In this document: piece by piece, positions 32,525 to 44,232 of the stretch
Layout: the number at the start of each line of letters is the position of its first letter
Position numbering within the stretch: the stretch's first letter is position 1
Origin: Symbiodinium natans
Taxonomy: Eukaryota > Sar > Dinophyceae > Suessiales > Symbiodiniaceae
Assembly (NCBI GenBank): GCA_905221605.1
Contig: CAJNDS010001224.1
Coordinates: 957,556-1,021,555, forward strand
Length of the DNA: 64,000 bases
Direction: 5' to 3'
Translations under genes and position numbers: made by a program
The notes under the pieces: model-generated
The model's input: only the letters and a program-made list of their open reading frames with translations
What the model was told of the DNA's origin: nothing
Databases searched by the model: none

Positions 32525-33115
32525 TGGGTCCCCCAGACCTAACCCCGAAAAATCGCTCCTTGAAGTGGAACTGCAAGTGCCCACCCTCGCAGTTCGCTGC
32601 ATCCTGGAGATGTCGGGGGGGGGTGGCTCTTTTCAGGTGGCCCAAGTCCATCTCTAACTACTGTGGGTAGCCCTAAACCCTAAACCCTAAACCCTAAACC
32701 CGGAATCCATGATAAATTTGCTGGTTCTCTACTTGGGAAGCAGGCGCCTTATCTACCCTGATCTGTTGGCCTTTCTTCCGATATTCTGAGCCATACTTCT
32801 TGAGCATTCAGGAATTAGGGTTTATAGGGTTTAGAAGTTTATACGTTGGGGTGTAGGGCTGAGTAGTTCATAGTTGAGGATTTAGGGTTCAGTAGTTTGG
32901 GGGCTGAGACTTTAGAAACTAACAACGTAAGGTTTGTCAGTTTCGATTCCTCAGGGTCCAACATACCCTCAACCCTATACCCTAAACCCTAAACCCTAAA
33001 CCCTAAACCCTAAACCACTTGTGTCGTGAGGCGCACCTCCCACTGTGGAAGCACTCCATCCCGGAAGATCATCAAGGCGTCCACGACGTGAGGCGCATCC
33101 TCCCAGGCCAACGAC
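32525..33115. repeat. Telomere-like tracts and unique spacer
   Basis: CCCTAAA arrays at 32671-32701 and 32967-33016, with degenerate TTTAGGG pieces at 32815-32890. Confidence 0.6.
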
Positions 33116-33116
33116 G

Positions 33117-33270
33117 CTCTTCTCTTCTCTTTCTCTGCTCTTTCTGTTCTCTTCTCTTTTCTCTTTCCTCTGTTCTCTTCTCTCTCTTCTCTCTCTTCTG
33201 TCTTCTCATGTCTTCTCATGTCTTCTCTCTCTTCTCTCTCTCCTCTCCCTCCTCTCTCTCTTTCTGGTTC
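33117..33270. repeat. 150-bp polypyrimidine tract
   Basis: Almost pure C/T on the + strand (TCTTCTC-type units, partly mirror-symmetric). Apparent Leu/Ser-rich and Glu/Arg-rich frames are artefacts. Confidence 0.8.
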
Positions 33271-35013
33271 TCTTTGCCTTTCCCGGACCCACCCCACGCG
33301 CCCACGCCAACATCATGAGCATCAGCGGGGTTGGTTTGGGGACCTCAAAGCATCTTAAATACGCAAGAAAAAGGTGCTAAGCACGTATTATTTGTGCAGT
33401 TTACATGCCTGAGAAGCTGTCTCTTCTCTCTCCCTAGACCACTTTCGCACCCTTAATTATCCCAAACCCAAATCCTAAACCTTACAGTGTCAGCTGACCC
33501 TAAATTCCAATGTAGCTCCGACAGGAATGATGGAATCCTACACTACCTTAAGCTGAGGGTCAGGGTTCAAGGGGTTGGTTTCCATTACACGTTATGCCAC
33601 GAGGCCCCTTTCCCTTTTTTGAAGTAGGGGGGTTTAGGGTTTAGGGTTGAGGGTTTAGGGTTTAGGGTTTAGGGTTATGGGGGTTCAGGGTTGGGGGCTT
33701 AGGGCGCTTCGGCCTGAAACTCCTCAGTCTTCTCTGCCATGCGCCTGCCACGGGAAATAATTCGAGGAGACTCCCGCACCCTTCAACTCCGGAACTTTTC
33801 TTGGACCATGCTAGGATCCCCAGTGTATGAGGAAAATTCCTTAAATCCACCCCTAAACCCTACAGTAAACCCTAAACCCTGAACCCTGGAAATCCCGGAG
33901 TCTTCGGGCTGATACGGCTGAGAGCACAGGGGTTCAACACCAGATTCGACTTTTTTTTTTTTTTGGGGGTACCTTAAGGATGATGATGAAAGCATTTCGT
34001 ACATCATCAATTAATATTACTGCCGTTTTTTATCTACTGCATTACGGCATCATGGTTCTGACTCTTTCATTATGCGCCCCTGTCTTCGCACAGGGACCCT
34101 AGAGAGAACCTCCATGTGGCTTGCACCTTGTCAGCAGGTCGCTCGGTTGCGGTAACCGGTCGAAAGTGCGCCAAAAGTCCTGGCCAGTCGCGCGCCGAAA
34201 GGGCCCCAAATACCTCTCAATTACGGACTGTGCCTGGCTTCACGGCAGCTATCTGGCTTAAGATAAATAGCACGGAAATCACTGCAAACGACAGAAGAGC
34301 CGCTAGAAGTGCCTTGTTCCTGCAAGTGTCTCATCGAGTGTAGGATTCAGGCTCCAGGGATCAACTTCGAAATTTGACCTGTGGCCAAAGAGCCGAAGCC
34401 TCCACGGATTCCATCGAGGCAATCCTCAGTGGCGCAAATCTTCGCATGGATTCCACCCTAAACCCTATACCCTCTACCCTAAAACCCTAAACCCTAACCC
34501 CTATGGATTCCATTACAAGGCATGAGTACACACTCATGCTGCTGATGTTCGACAATGACTGCGACAGCCCCTCGAGCGAGTACGAGCCCTAACAAGTCCA
34601 CAGCCCTGGACGCGCCCTCAACTCTAAACCCTGAACCCTGAACCCTAAACCCTGGCAGAATACAAACCACCAAGCGTCTGCTTCGTGGACTGCTCGTAAG
34701 GGACGCTCTTGCCAGAAGAAGCCCGCTGCTGCCACACGACCCACGTGCAACGCAGCGGTAGCACCTCTGGAACATCTGGGTCCTGCAGAGAAGTGTGGAA
34801 AAGGTTCCGGGTTTAGGGTCCGCGGTGCTGTCATGTACTGTCCTATCTTACGGGCACCTGGCTGACCACTCTTCCAAACACCAGGCTAGCTCCATCCTTT
34901 CGCTACACTCACTTGCGTAGGTCACAAAGGGCACAACAGGCACGGAACCGTAATCCCATGATAGTGGTACCCTAAACCCTGTACCCTACAAACCCTCAGC
35001 CCTCAACCCCTAC
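33271..35013. other. No recognisable gene; telomere-like tracts
   Basis: TTTAGGG array at 33631-33710; CCCTAAA tracts at 33850-33890, 34455-34500 and 34620-34655. Remaining sequence shows no supported gene. Confidence 0.45.
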
Positions 35014-35120
35014 GGAACGCCGATCGCAGGTCGTTGGCCTGCTCCTCGTCGTGGAAGTCTGCGACATCGTCCGGCGAGGCCAAGGAAGAGTTGAAGCCTC
35101 CGCCCAACGCTTTCCGGAGC
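35014..35120 (-). CDS. Candidate internal exon, unknown
   Basis: On the minus strand a tract ending CCCTAAG precedes a frame reading LRKALGGGFNSSLASPDDVA, then DFHDEEQANDLRSAF, to a GT donor (TTCC then GTAGGG). Composition is exon-like. The exact acceptor is uncertain by about 10 bases. No family recognised. Confidence 0.35.
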
Positions 35121-35144
35121 TTCAGGTGGCTTAGGGTCACAGAC

Positions 35145-35225
35145 CCTAGACCCTAAACCCCAAACCCTAAACCCCAAACCCTAAACCCCAAACCCCAAAC
35201 CCCAAACCCCAAACCCTAAACCCGA
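35145..35225 (+). repeat. Telomere-like array rich in CCCCAAA
   Basis: CCCTAAA and CCCCAAA units alternate on the + strand. Confidence 0.8.
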
Positions 35226-35684
35226 AGCCCAACTCGCTCAAAGCAATACCGAGGAGCTCAAGTGGACCATGAAACGGCTCTTAATTTAGACCAAGAGGTA
35301 ACTCTCCAGGTGTTTGCATCTGTGGCACGAAGCCTCTGTGTATTCTGGCAGCTACGAGCAAAATCTTGTTGCGTGCACACGGAGAGGCATGAGATGAGCT
35401 TCCCCCATTTCGTGATTCAAGGGAGCGTTGCATGCACGATGCCTGCGGACAATCTGTGAGCCACACGGGTCTGCAAGGCATTGGCAATCATTCGACTAAC
35501 CATGTCAAAGCCACCAACAAGGCCCGCCATTCGCAGAAAATCGCAAGACTGCCAGTGACTAGCGCCCCCAATTTCAGTTGTCCCTCAAGGACAGCAGCCT
35601 GACACAAGGCGTACATATGGTGATTTTCTAACTATGGCCCCCTTTGGGGTTCTTACGATAAGGCGTCCCCTCTTGTTTAGGGCA
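35226..35684. other. No recognisable gene
   Basis: Unique sequence between the last two telomere-like tracts before the HSP90 array; no motif in short open frames. Confidence 0.4.
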
Positions 35685-35716
35685 CCCTAAACCCTAAACC
35701 CTAAACCCTAAACCCA
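35685..35716 (+). repeat. Last telomere-like tract before the HSP90 array
   Basis: Four CCCTAAA units. None is seen again until about 50.6 kb. Confidence 0.8.
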
Positions 35717-36184
35717 CAAAGGGGCCATAATTTGGAGAACTGGCCATATGAGTATCGGGCCGAGGCTCGAGGCAGGGCACGAGATACCCTGGAGCCACTG
35801 AGGGTCTCTCAGAAGACCTTCAGGAGAAGGGAAGAAAAGCAAGAGACCGAACCACAGAGAGAGAAGGCTAAAAGAGAAGGACCAGGGCCGAAAGAAAGTG
35901 CAGGAGTTCAACGACTGAAGCCGAATAGGGACAGCTCCATCGATGGTCGGGATTGTCTTTCTTGCATGGATCACACACTTCTAAAGTCTCAGTCAGGCCA
36001 GCTGTGGAACAAGCTTCTTCATTTTGCTCCTTGGTCTATCATTCGCTTGCACCTAGTCTTTCCAGATGTGGCCAGCTGTACAATCGGCCGCCTGGCGCCT
36101 GTTTTGGGAATTCTTTGCTTGCACTGGTACGAGTACCAACGGCTGCCAGCAAGAACTACAGGATGGCTGGATGGCTCAGACATC

Positions 36185-38430
36185 CTAGTCGACCTCCTCC
36201 ATCTTGGAGGCCTCATCGGCCGCGCCCTCGACTTCCTCAAGCGGGGGCAGGTCGTCGTCATCACCCAGGCCCTCATCGTCATCGTCGATGCTGAGGCCGA
36301 GCTTGATCATCCGGTGGATGCGGCCAGCGAACTGCGTGGGCTCATCGAGGTTGAAGCCAGAGGTGAGCAGCGAGGTGTCGAAGAGGAGCCAGATCAGGTC
36401 CTTCACGGTCTTGTCAGACTTGTCGGCCGCGGCCTTCTTCTTCAGCTCCGCCATGATGGAGTGCTTGGGGTTCACCTCCATGGTCTTCTTGGAGACCATG
36501 TAGGAAGTCATGGAGTTGTCACGCAGGGCCTGCGCCTTCATGATGCGCTCCATGTTGGCTGACCAGCCATACTCGGAGGTGGTCAGCACGCAAGGGGAGT
36601 CGGCCATCCTAGAGCTGACGATGACCTTCTCCACCTGCGCAGGCGGCATAATAATACGACGTCATGACTCGCGTGTCCGTTGCCCTCATGCACAGATGCA
36701 TGGCAAACCCACACACACAAACAATAACACAGCTTCAGCTTATCATCTCCCGCCTTGTCCCCCAAAACCTCCTTCATGAGCTTCGTGAGTGGCTCGAACT
36801 CTGCCTTCATCTCCTCCAGCTTCTTCTTCTCATCCTCGTCCTCGATGTCCAAACCTTCCTTGGTTGTGCTCTTCAACTTCTTGCCATCGAACTCCTTCAG
36901 CTGCTGCACTGAGTACTCGTCCACGGGGTCGATCATGTACAGCACCTCGATGCCCTTCTTGCGCAGGGTCTCCAGGAAGGGAGATGAGGACACGGCCGCA
37001 ATGCTCTCGCCTGTGATGTAATAGATGTCGTTCTGACCCTCCTTCATGCGGTCGACATACTCCTTCAGGCTGATCTGTTCGTCACCAGACTTGGAGGTGT
37101 GGTAGCGGAGGAGCTCGGCCAGCTTAGTGCGGTTGGTGGAGTCCTCGTGGACGCCCAGCTTGAGGCACTTGCCAAACTGCTCATAGAACTTCTTGTAGTC
37201 GTCCTTCTTCTCGGCGATCTCTGCAAACATCTCGAGGCACTTCTTCACAAGATTCTTCTTGATGACTCGCAGGATCTTGTTCTGCTGCAGGGTCTCGCGG
37301 GAGATGTTCAGAGGCAAATCCTCCGAGTCCACCACACCCTTCACGAAGTTCAGCCACTCAGGCATGAGCTCCTCGCAGTCGTCCATGATGAAGACGCGAC
37401 GCACATACAGCTTGATGTTGTTGCGCTTCTTCTTGGTCTCGAAGAGGTCGAAGGGCGCCCGGCGGGGAACGAACAGCAGAGCCCGGAACTCCAACTGGCC
37501 CTCGACGCTGAAGTGCTTCACGGCGAGGTGGTCCTCCCAGTCGTTGGAGAGCGACTTGTAGAAGGAGGCGTACTCCTCGTTGGTCACGTCCTCAGACTTG
37601 CGCATCCACAGGGGCTTGTTCTTGTTCAGCTGCTCCCATTCGTGCGAGACCTCCTTCACCTTCTTGGTCTTCTTCTTCTTCTCCTCCTTCTCCTTCTCCT
37701 CATCTACTTCCTCGATCTTCGGCTCATCGCCTTCTTTCTCCTCCTTCTTCTCTTCCTCCTCCTCCTCGGAGTCGGTCACCTCCTTCTCCTTGGACTTCTC
37801 CACGTACAGCTCGATGGGGAAGCCAATGAACTCGGAGTGCTTCTTCACCAGGTCCTTCAGACGTCGCTCCTCCAGGAACTCAGACTGGTCTTCCTTGAGG
37901 TAGCAGATGATCTTGGTGCCTCGCTTGATCTCGCCGTGCACCAGCTCCGTGTCCTTCTGGACCGTGAAAGAGCCACCGGCGCCGCTCTCCCAGATGTACT
38001 GCTCGTCGTCGTTGTGCTTGCTGACCACACGGACCTTGTCCGAGACCAGGTACGCGCTGTAGAAGCCGACGCCGAACTGCCCGATCATGGAGATGTCGCC
38101 GCCTGCCGCCATAGCCTCCATGAAGGCCTTGGTGCCAGACTTGGCGATCGTGCCGAGATTGTTGATGAGCTCGTTCTTCGTCATGCCGATACCGGAGTCT
38201 TCGATGGTCAGAGTCGAATTGGTCTTGTCCGGGATGATCTTGATGAAGAAGTTCGGCTGCGCCTCGATCTTGTCCGGGTCGGTGATGGATTCGTAGCGAA
38301 TCTTGTCCAGAGCGTCCGAGGCGTTGGAGATGAGCTCACGCAGGAAGATCTCCTTGTTGGAGTAGAAAGTGTTGATGATCAAGCTCATCAACTGCTGGAT
38401 GTCTGCATTGAATGCAAAAGTCTCCGCCAT
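36185..38430 (-). CDS. HSP90: Cytosolic HSP90, copy 1 (two exons)
   Basis: ATP-dependent chaperone that folds and stabilises client proteins such as kinases and receptors in the cytosol. Exon 1 is 38430-36754 (559 codons) and exon 2 is 36634-36185 (149 codons plus TAG), giving 708 residues, normal for the family. The N-terminal ATPase domain shows [12 protein letters not shown] (about 31-42), DSGIGM (78-83) and [11 protein letters not shown] (117-127). A charged Glu/Lys linker follows, then the middle domain with [13 protein letters not shown]. The C-terminus ends in MEEVD, the docking site for TPR co-chaperones and the mark of the cytosolic form. The ATG fits the family start exactly. The 119-bp intron (36753-36635) has a GC donor and AG acceptor; splicing joins VLGDK to VEKVIVS as in other HSP90s. 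Confidence 0.95.
36635..36753 (-). other. GC-AG intron of HSP90 copy 1
   Basis: On the minus strand GGGGACAAG is followed by the intron start GCGGGAGATGATAAG, and the intron ends CCGCCTGCGCAG before GTGGAGAAG. No GT at or near the boundary keeps both frame and family alignment. The equivalents are 39522-39648 (127 bp), 42426-42552 (127), 45324-45448 (125) and 48217-48335 (119); all five keep GC and AG. Confidence 0.85.
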
Positions 38431-39071
38431 GATTGTCGTCGGAGCTTCTGCGGTTGGCAGGTGTCAAGACAAAATTTGAACCAACAGTGCTTGAGCTGCA
38501 GCCGGATTCACACTGGGTTCGCGCGAAACCTTGCCAGAAGCATGCAATGAAACCTAGACGTTCCTGTATGTTCACGTGCCGGGAACTATTGGACTCAAGG
38601 CCGTCACCAAGAAAGATGGCCAAAGAGGACGGAGAAGAGAAAGTGCACGAGTTCAACAGCGCAAGAAACTGGGTCAAGGCCCAGAAAAGAAGACGTGGGA
38701 AAGGCCCGCATGCCTGAAACAAAAGACCACCCTTGCATGACTTTCATGTGGGTAATTTCGCGGCAAATTCCCGAAAGGCTTTCGACAACTCAATCGATGG
38801 TCGAGGCTTTGCTGTTTTCATCGATCACACTCCACGGACCCAGGGGAAGCTTATGACCAGAAAGTCTCAGTAGCGATAGCTGTGATAGCTGTGGAACAAG
38901 CTTCTTCATTTTGCTCCTTGGTCTGTCATTCGCTTGCACCTAGTCTTTCCAGATGTGGCCAGCTGTACAATCGGCCGCCTGGCGCCTGTTTTGGGAATTC
39001 TTTGCTTGCACTGGTACGAGTACCAACGGCTGCCAGCAAGAACTACAGGATGGCTGGATGGCTCAGACATC
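38431..39071 (-). promoter_or_regulatory. HSP90 inter-gene spacer with candidate trans-splice acceptor
   Basis: The 641-bp spacer holds the 3' flank of copy 2 and the 5' flank of copy 1. On the minus strand, CCAACCGCAG ends at 38448, 17 bases before the ATG. This is a plausible acceptor for the spliced leader that dinoflagellates add to mRNAs. It is conserved in all five copies. The 3' flank holds a small perfect hairpin (TGGTAC-GA-GTACCA). No TATA box is evident. The acceptor role is inferred. Confidence 0.4.
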
Positions 39072-40269
39072 CTAGTCGACCTCCTCCATCTTGGAGGCCT
39101 CATCGGCCGCGCCCTCGACTTCCTCAAGCGGGGGCAGGTCGTCGTCATCACCCAGGCCCTCATCGTCATCGTCGATGCTGAGGCCGAGCTTGATCATCCG
39201 GTGGATGCGGCCAGCGAACTGCGTGGGCTCATCGAGGTTGAAGCCAGAGGTGAGCAGGGAGGTGTCGAAGAGGAGCCAGATCAGGTCCTTCACGGTCTTG
39301 TCAGACTTGTCGGCCGCGGCCTTCTTCTTCAGCTCCGCCATGATGGAGTGCTTGGGGTTCACCTCCATGGTCTTCTTGGAGACCATGTAGGAAGTCATGG
39401 AGTTGTCACGCAGGGCCTGCGCCTTCATGATGCGCTCCATGTTGGCCGACCAGCCATACTCGGAGGTGGTCAGCACGCAAGGGGAGTCGGCCATCCTAGA
39501 GCTGACGATGACCTTCTCCACCTGCGCATGCGGCATAACAATACTGTACAACGTCATAACTCAAGGGGTCCGTTGCCCTCATGCACAGATGCGTGGCAAA
39601 CCCACACACACACAAACAATAACACAGCTTCAGCTTATCATCTCCCGCCTTGTCCCCCAAAACCTCCTTCATGAGCTTCGTGAGTGGCTCGAACTCTGCC
39701 TTCATCTCCTCCAGCTTCTTCTTCTCATCCTCGTCCTCGATGTCCAAACCTTCCTTGGTTGTGCTCTTCAACTTCTTGCCATCGAACTCCTTCAGCTGCT
39801 GCACTGAGTACTCGTCGACGGGGTCGATCATGTACAGCACCTCGATGCCCTTCTTGCGCAGGGTCTCCAGGAAGGGAGATGAGGACACGGCCGCAATGCT
39901 CTCGCCTGTGATGTAGTAGATGTCGTTCTGACCCTCCTTCATGCGGTCGACGTACTCCTTCAGGCTGATCTGTTCGTCACCAGACTTGGAGGTGTGGTAG
40001 CGGAGGAGCTCGGCCAGCTTAGTGCGGTTGGTGGAGTCCTCGTGGACGCCCAGCTTGAGGCACTTGCCAAACTGCTCATAGAACTTCTTGTAGTCGTCCT
40101 TCTTCTCGGCGATCTCTGCAAACATCTCGAGGCACTTCTTCACGAGATTCTTCTTGATGACTCGCAGGATCTTGTTCTGCTGCAGGGTCTCGCGGGAGAT
40201 GTTCAGAGGCAAATCCTCCGAGTCCACCACGCCCTTCACGAAGTTCAGCCACTCAGGCATGAGCTCCTC

Positions 40270-40302
<33 letters not shown>

Positions 40303-41325
40303 CAGCTTGATGTTGTTGCGCTTCTTCTTGGTCTCGAAAAGGTCGAAGGGCGCGCGGCGGGGAACGAACAGCAGAGCCCGGAACTCCAACTGGCCCTCGA
40401 CGCTGAAGTGCTTCACGGCGAGGTGGTCCTCCCAGTCGTTGGAGAGCGACTTGTAGAAGGAGGCGTACTCCTCGTTGGTCACGTCCTCAGACTTGCGCAT
40501 CCACAGGGGCTTGTTCTTGTTCAGCTGCTCCCATTCGTGCGAGACCTCCTTCACCTTCTTGGTCTTCTTCTTCTTCTCCTCCTTCTCCTTCTCCTCATCT
40601 ACTTCCTCGATCTTCGGCTCATCGCCTTCTTTCTCCTCCTTCTTCTCTTCCTCCTCCTCCTCGGAGTCGGTCACCTCCTTCTCCTTGGACTTCTCCACGT
40701 ACAGCTCGATGGGGAAGCCAATGAACTCGGAGTGCTTCTTCACCAGGTCCTTCAGACGTCGCTCCTCCAGGAACTCAGACTGGTCTTCCTTGAGGTAGCA
40801 GATGATCTTGGTGCCTCGCTTGATCTCGCCGTGCACCAGCTCCGTGTCCTTCTGGACAGTGAAAGAGCCACCGGCGCCGCTCTCCCAGATGTACTGCTCG
40901 TCGTCGTTGTGCTTGCTGACCACACGGACCTTGTCCGAGACGAGGTACGCGCTGTAGAAGCCGACGCCGAACTGCCCGATCATGGAGATGTCGCCGCCTG
41001 CCGCCATAGCCTCCATGAAGGCCTTGGTGCCAGACTTGGCGATCGTGCCGAGATTGTTGATGAGCTCGTTCTTCGTCATGCCGATACCGGAGTCTTCGAT
41101 GGTCAGAGTCGAATTGGTCTTGTCCGGGATGATCTTGATGAAGAAGTTCGGCTGCGCCTCGATCTTGTCCGGGTCGGTGATGGATTCGTAGCGAATCTTG
41201 TCCAGAGCGTCCGAGGCGTTGGAGATGAGCTCACGCAGGAAGATCTCCTTGTTGGAGTAGAAAGTGTTGATGATCAAGCTCATCAACTGCTGGATGTCTG
41301 CATTGAATGCAAAAGTCTCCGCCAT
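39072..41325 (-). CDS. HSP90: Cytosolic HSP90, copy 2 (two exons)
   Basis: Exon 1 41325-39649, exon 2 39521-39072, 708 residues. The predicted protein is the same as copy 1 everywhere I compared it; base differences in the exons are silent. The 127-bp GC-AG intron differs from copy 1 mainly near its 3' end. Intact ATPase motifs and MEEVD tail, so it is presumably functional. Confidence 0.94.
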
Positions 41326-41976
41326 GATTGTCGTCGGAGCTTCTGCGGTTGGCAGGTGTCAAGACAAAATTTGAACCAACAGTGCTTGAGCTGCAGCCGG
41401 AATTCACACTGGGTTCGCGCGAAACCTTGCCAGAAGCATGCAATGAAACCTAGACGTTCCTGTATGTTCACGTGCCGGGAACTATTGGACTCAAGGCCGT
41501 CACCAAGAAAGATGGCCAAAGAGACGGAGAAGAGAAAGCGCACGAGTTCAACAGCGCAAGAAACTGGGTCAAGGCCCAGAAAAGAAGACGTGGGAAAGGC
41601 CCGCATGCCTGAAACAAAAGACCACCCTTGCATGACTTTCATGTGGGTAATTTCGCGGCAAATTCCCGAAAGGCTTTCGACAACTCAAACGATGGTCGAG
41701 GCTTTGCTGTTTTCATCGATCACGCTCCACGGACCCAGGGGAAGCTTATGACCAGAAAGTCTCAGTAGCGATAGCATGCGATAGCTGTGATAGCTGCGGA
41801 ACAAGCTTCTTCATTTTGCTCCTTGGTCTGTCATTCGCTTGCACCTAGTCTTTCCAGATGTGGCCAGCTGTACAATCGGCCGCCTGGCGCCTGTTTTGGG
41901 AATTCTTTGCTTGCACTGGTACGAGTACCAACGGCTGCCAGCAAGAACTACAGGATGGCTGGATGGCTCAGACATC

Positions 41977-44232
41977 CTAGTCGACCTCCTCCATCTTGGA
42001 GGCCTCATCGGCCGCGCCCTCGACTTCCTCAAGCGGGGGCAGGTCGTCGTCATCACCCAGGCCCTATCGTCATCGTCGATGCTGAGGCCGAGCTTGATCA
42101 TCCGGTGGATGCGGCCAGCGAACTGCGTGGGCTCATCGAGGTTGAAGCCAGAGGTGAGCAGCGAGGTGTCGAAGAGGAGCCAGATCAGGTCCTTCACGGT
42201 CTTGTCAGACTTGTCGGCCGCGGCCTTCTTCTTCAGCTCCGCCATGATGGAGTGCTTGGGGTTCACCTCCATGGTCTTCTTGGAGACCATGTAGGAAGTC
42301 ATGGAGTTGTCACGCAGGGCCTGCGCCTTCATGATGCGCTCCATGTTGGCCGACCAGCCATACTCGGAGGTGGTCAGCACGCAAGGGGAGTCGGCCATCC
42401 TAGAGCTGACGATGACCTTCTCCACCTGCGCATGCGGCATAACAATACTGTACAACGTCATAACTCAAGGGGTCCGTTGCCCTCATGCACAGATGCGTGG
42501 CAAACCCACACACACACAAACAATAACACAGCTTCAGCTTATCATCTCCCGCCTTGTCCCCCAAAACCTCCTTCATGAGCTTCGTGAGTGGCTCGAACTC
42601 TGCCTTCATCTCCTCCAGCTTCTTCTTCTCATCCTCGTCCTCGATGTCCAAACCTTCCTTGGTTGTGCTCTTCAACTTCTTGCCATCGAACTCCTTCAGC
42701 TGCTGCACTGAGTACTCGTCGACGGGGTCGATCATGTACAGCACCTCGATGCCCTTCTTGCGCAGGGTCTCCAGGAAGGGAGATGAGGACACGGCCGCAA
42801 TGCTCTCGCCTGTGATGTAATAGATGTCGTTCTGACCCTCCTTCATGCGGTCGACGTACTCCTTCAGGCTGATCTGTTCGTCACCAGACTTGGAGGTGTG
42901 GTAGCGGAGGAGCTCGGCCAGCTTAGTGCGGTTGGTGGAGTCCTCGTGGACGCCCAGCTTGAGGCACTTGCCAAACTGCTCATAGAACTTCTTGTAGTCG
43001 TCCTTCTTCTCGGCGATCTCTGCAAACATCTCGAGGCACTTCTTCACAAGATTCTTCTTGATGACTCGCAGGATCTTGTTCTGCTGCAGGGTCTCGCGGG
43101 AGATGTTCAGAGGCAAATCCTCCGAGTCCACCACACCCTTCACGAAGTTCAGCCACTCAGGCATGAGCTCCTCGCAGTCGTCCATGATGAAGACGCGACG
43201 CACGTACAGCTTGATGTTGTTGCGCTTCTTCTTGGTCTCGAAGAGGTCGAAGGGCGCCCGGCGGGGAACGAACAGCAGAGCCCGGAACTCCAACTGGCCC
43301 TCGACGCTGAAGTGCTTCACGGCGAGGTGGTCCTCCCAGTCGTTGGAGAGCGACTTGTAGAAGGAGGCGTACTCCTCGTTGGTCACGTCCTCAGACTTGC
43401 GCATCCACAGGGGCTTGTTCTTGTTCAGCTGCTCCCATTCGTGCGAGACCTCCTTCACCTTCTTGGTCTTCTTCTTCTTCTCCTCCTTCTCCTTCTCCTC
43501 ATCTACTTCCTCGATCTTCGGCTCATCGCCTTCTTTCTCCTCCTTCTTCTCTTCCTCCTCCTCCTCCTCGGAGTCGGTCACCTCCTTCTCCTTGGACTTC
43601 TCCACGTACAGCTCGATGGGGAAGCCAATGAACTCGGAGTGCTTCTTCACCAGGTCCTTCAGACGTCGCTCCTCCAGGAACTCAGACTGGTCTTCCTTGA
43701 GGTAGCAGATGATCTTGGTGCCTCGCTTGATCTCGCCGTGCACCAGCTCCGTGTCCTTCTGGACCGTGAAAGAGCCACCGGCGCCGCTCTCCCAGATGTA
43801 CTGCTCGTCGTCGTTGTGCTTGCTGACCACACGGACCTTGTCCGAGACGAGGTACGCGCTGTAGAAGCCGACGCCGAACTGCCCGATCATGGAGATGTCG
43901 CCGCCTGCCGCCATAGCCTCCATGAAGGCCTTGGTGCCAGACTTGGCGATCGTGCCGAGATTGTTGATGAGCTCGTTCTTTGTCATGCCGATACCGGAGT
44001 CTTCGATGGTCAGAGTCGAATTGGTCTTGTCCGGGATGATCTTGATGAAGAAGTTCGGCTGCGCCTCGATCTTGTCCGGGTCGGTGATGGATTCGTAGCG
44101 AATCTTGTCCAGAGCGTCCGAGGCGTTGGAGATGAGCTCACGCAGGAAGATCTCCTTGTTGGAGTAGAAAGTGTTGATGATCAAGCTCATCAACTGCTGG
44201 ATGTCTGCATTGAATGCAAAAGTCTCCGCCAT
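41977..44232 (-). pseudogene. HSP90: HSP90 copy 3, frameshifted before the MEEVD tail
   Basis: Exon 1 44232-42553 has 560 codons because the acidic linker has one extra Glu. The intron is 42552-42426. Exon 2 starts at 42425. Between 42065 and 42066 one C present in the other four copies is missing. The reading frame therefore leaves the family sequence after the SIDDDD segment and stays open to a stop at 41811, replacing the last ~25 residues, including MEEVD, with about 80 unrelated residues. The site corresponding to the normal stop is 41977. It may be a pseudogene, a chaperone blind to TPR partners, or a base-calling error. The rest is intact. Confidence 0.85.

Noticed and set aside
35732-36562. 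276-codon + frame across the 3' flank and second exon of HSP90 copy 1
   Set aside because: Its right half is antisense to HSP90 exon 2 and the left half has no motif.
39994-41751. Very long + strand frames (483-586 codons) opposite every HSP90 copy
   Set aside because: They mirror the HSP90 codons. GC-rich third positions remove stops from the complementary frame, and the predicted proteins (Leu/Val/His-rich) follow HSP90 codon patterns. A known artefact with HSP genes.
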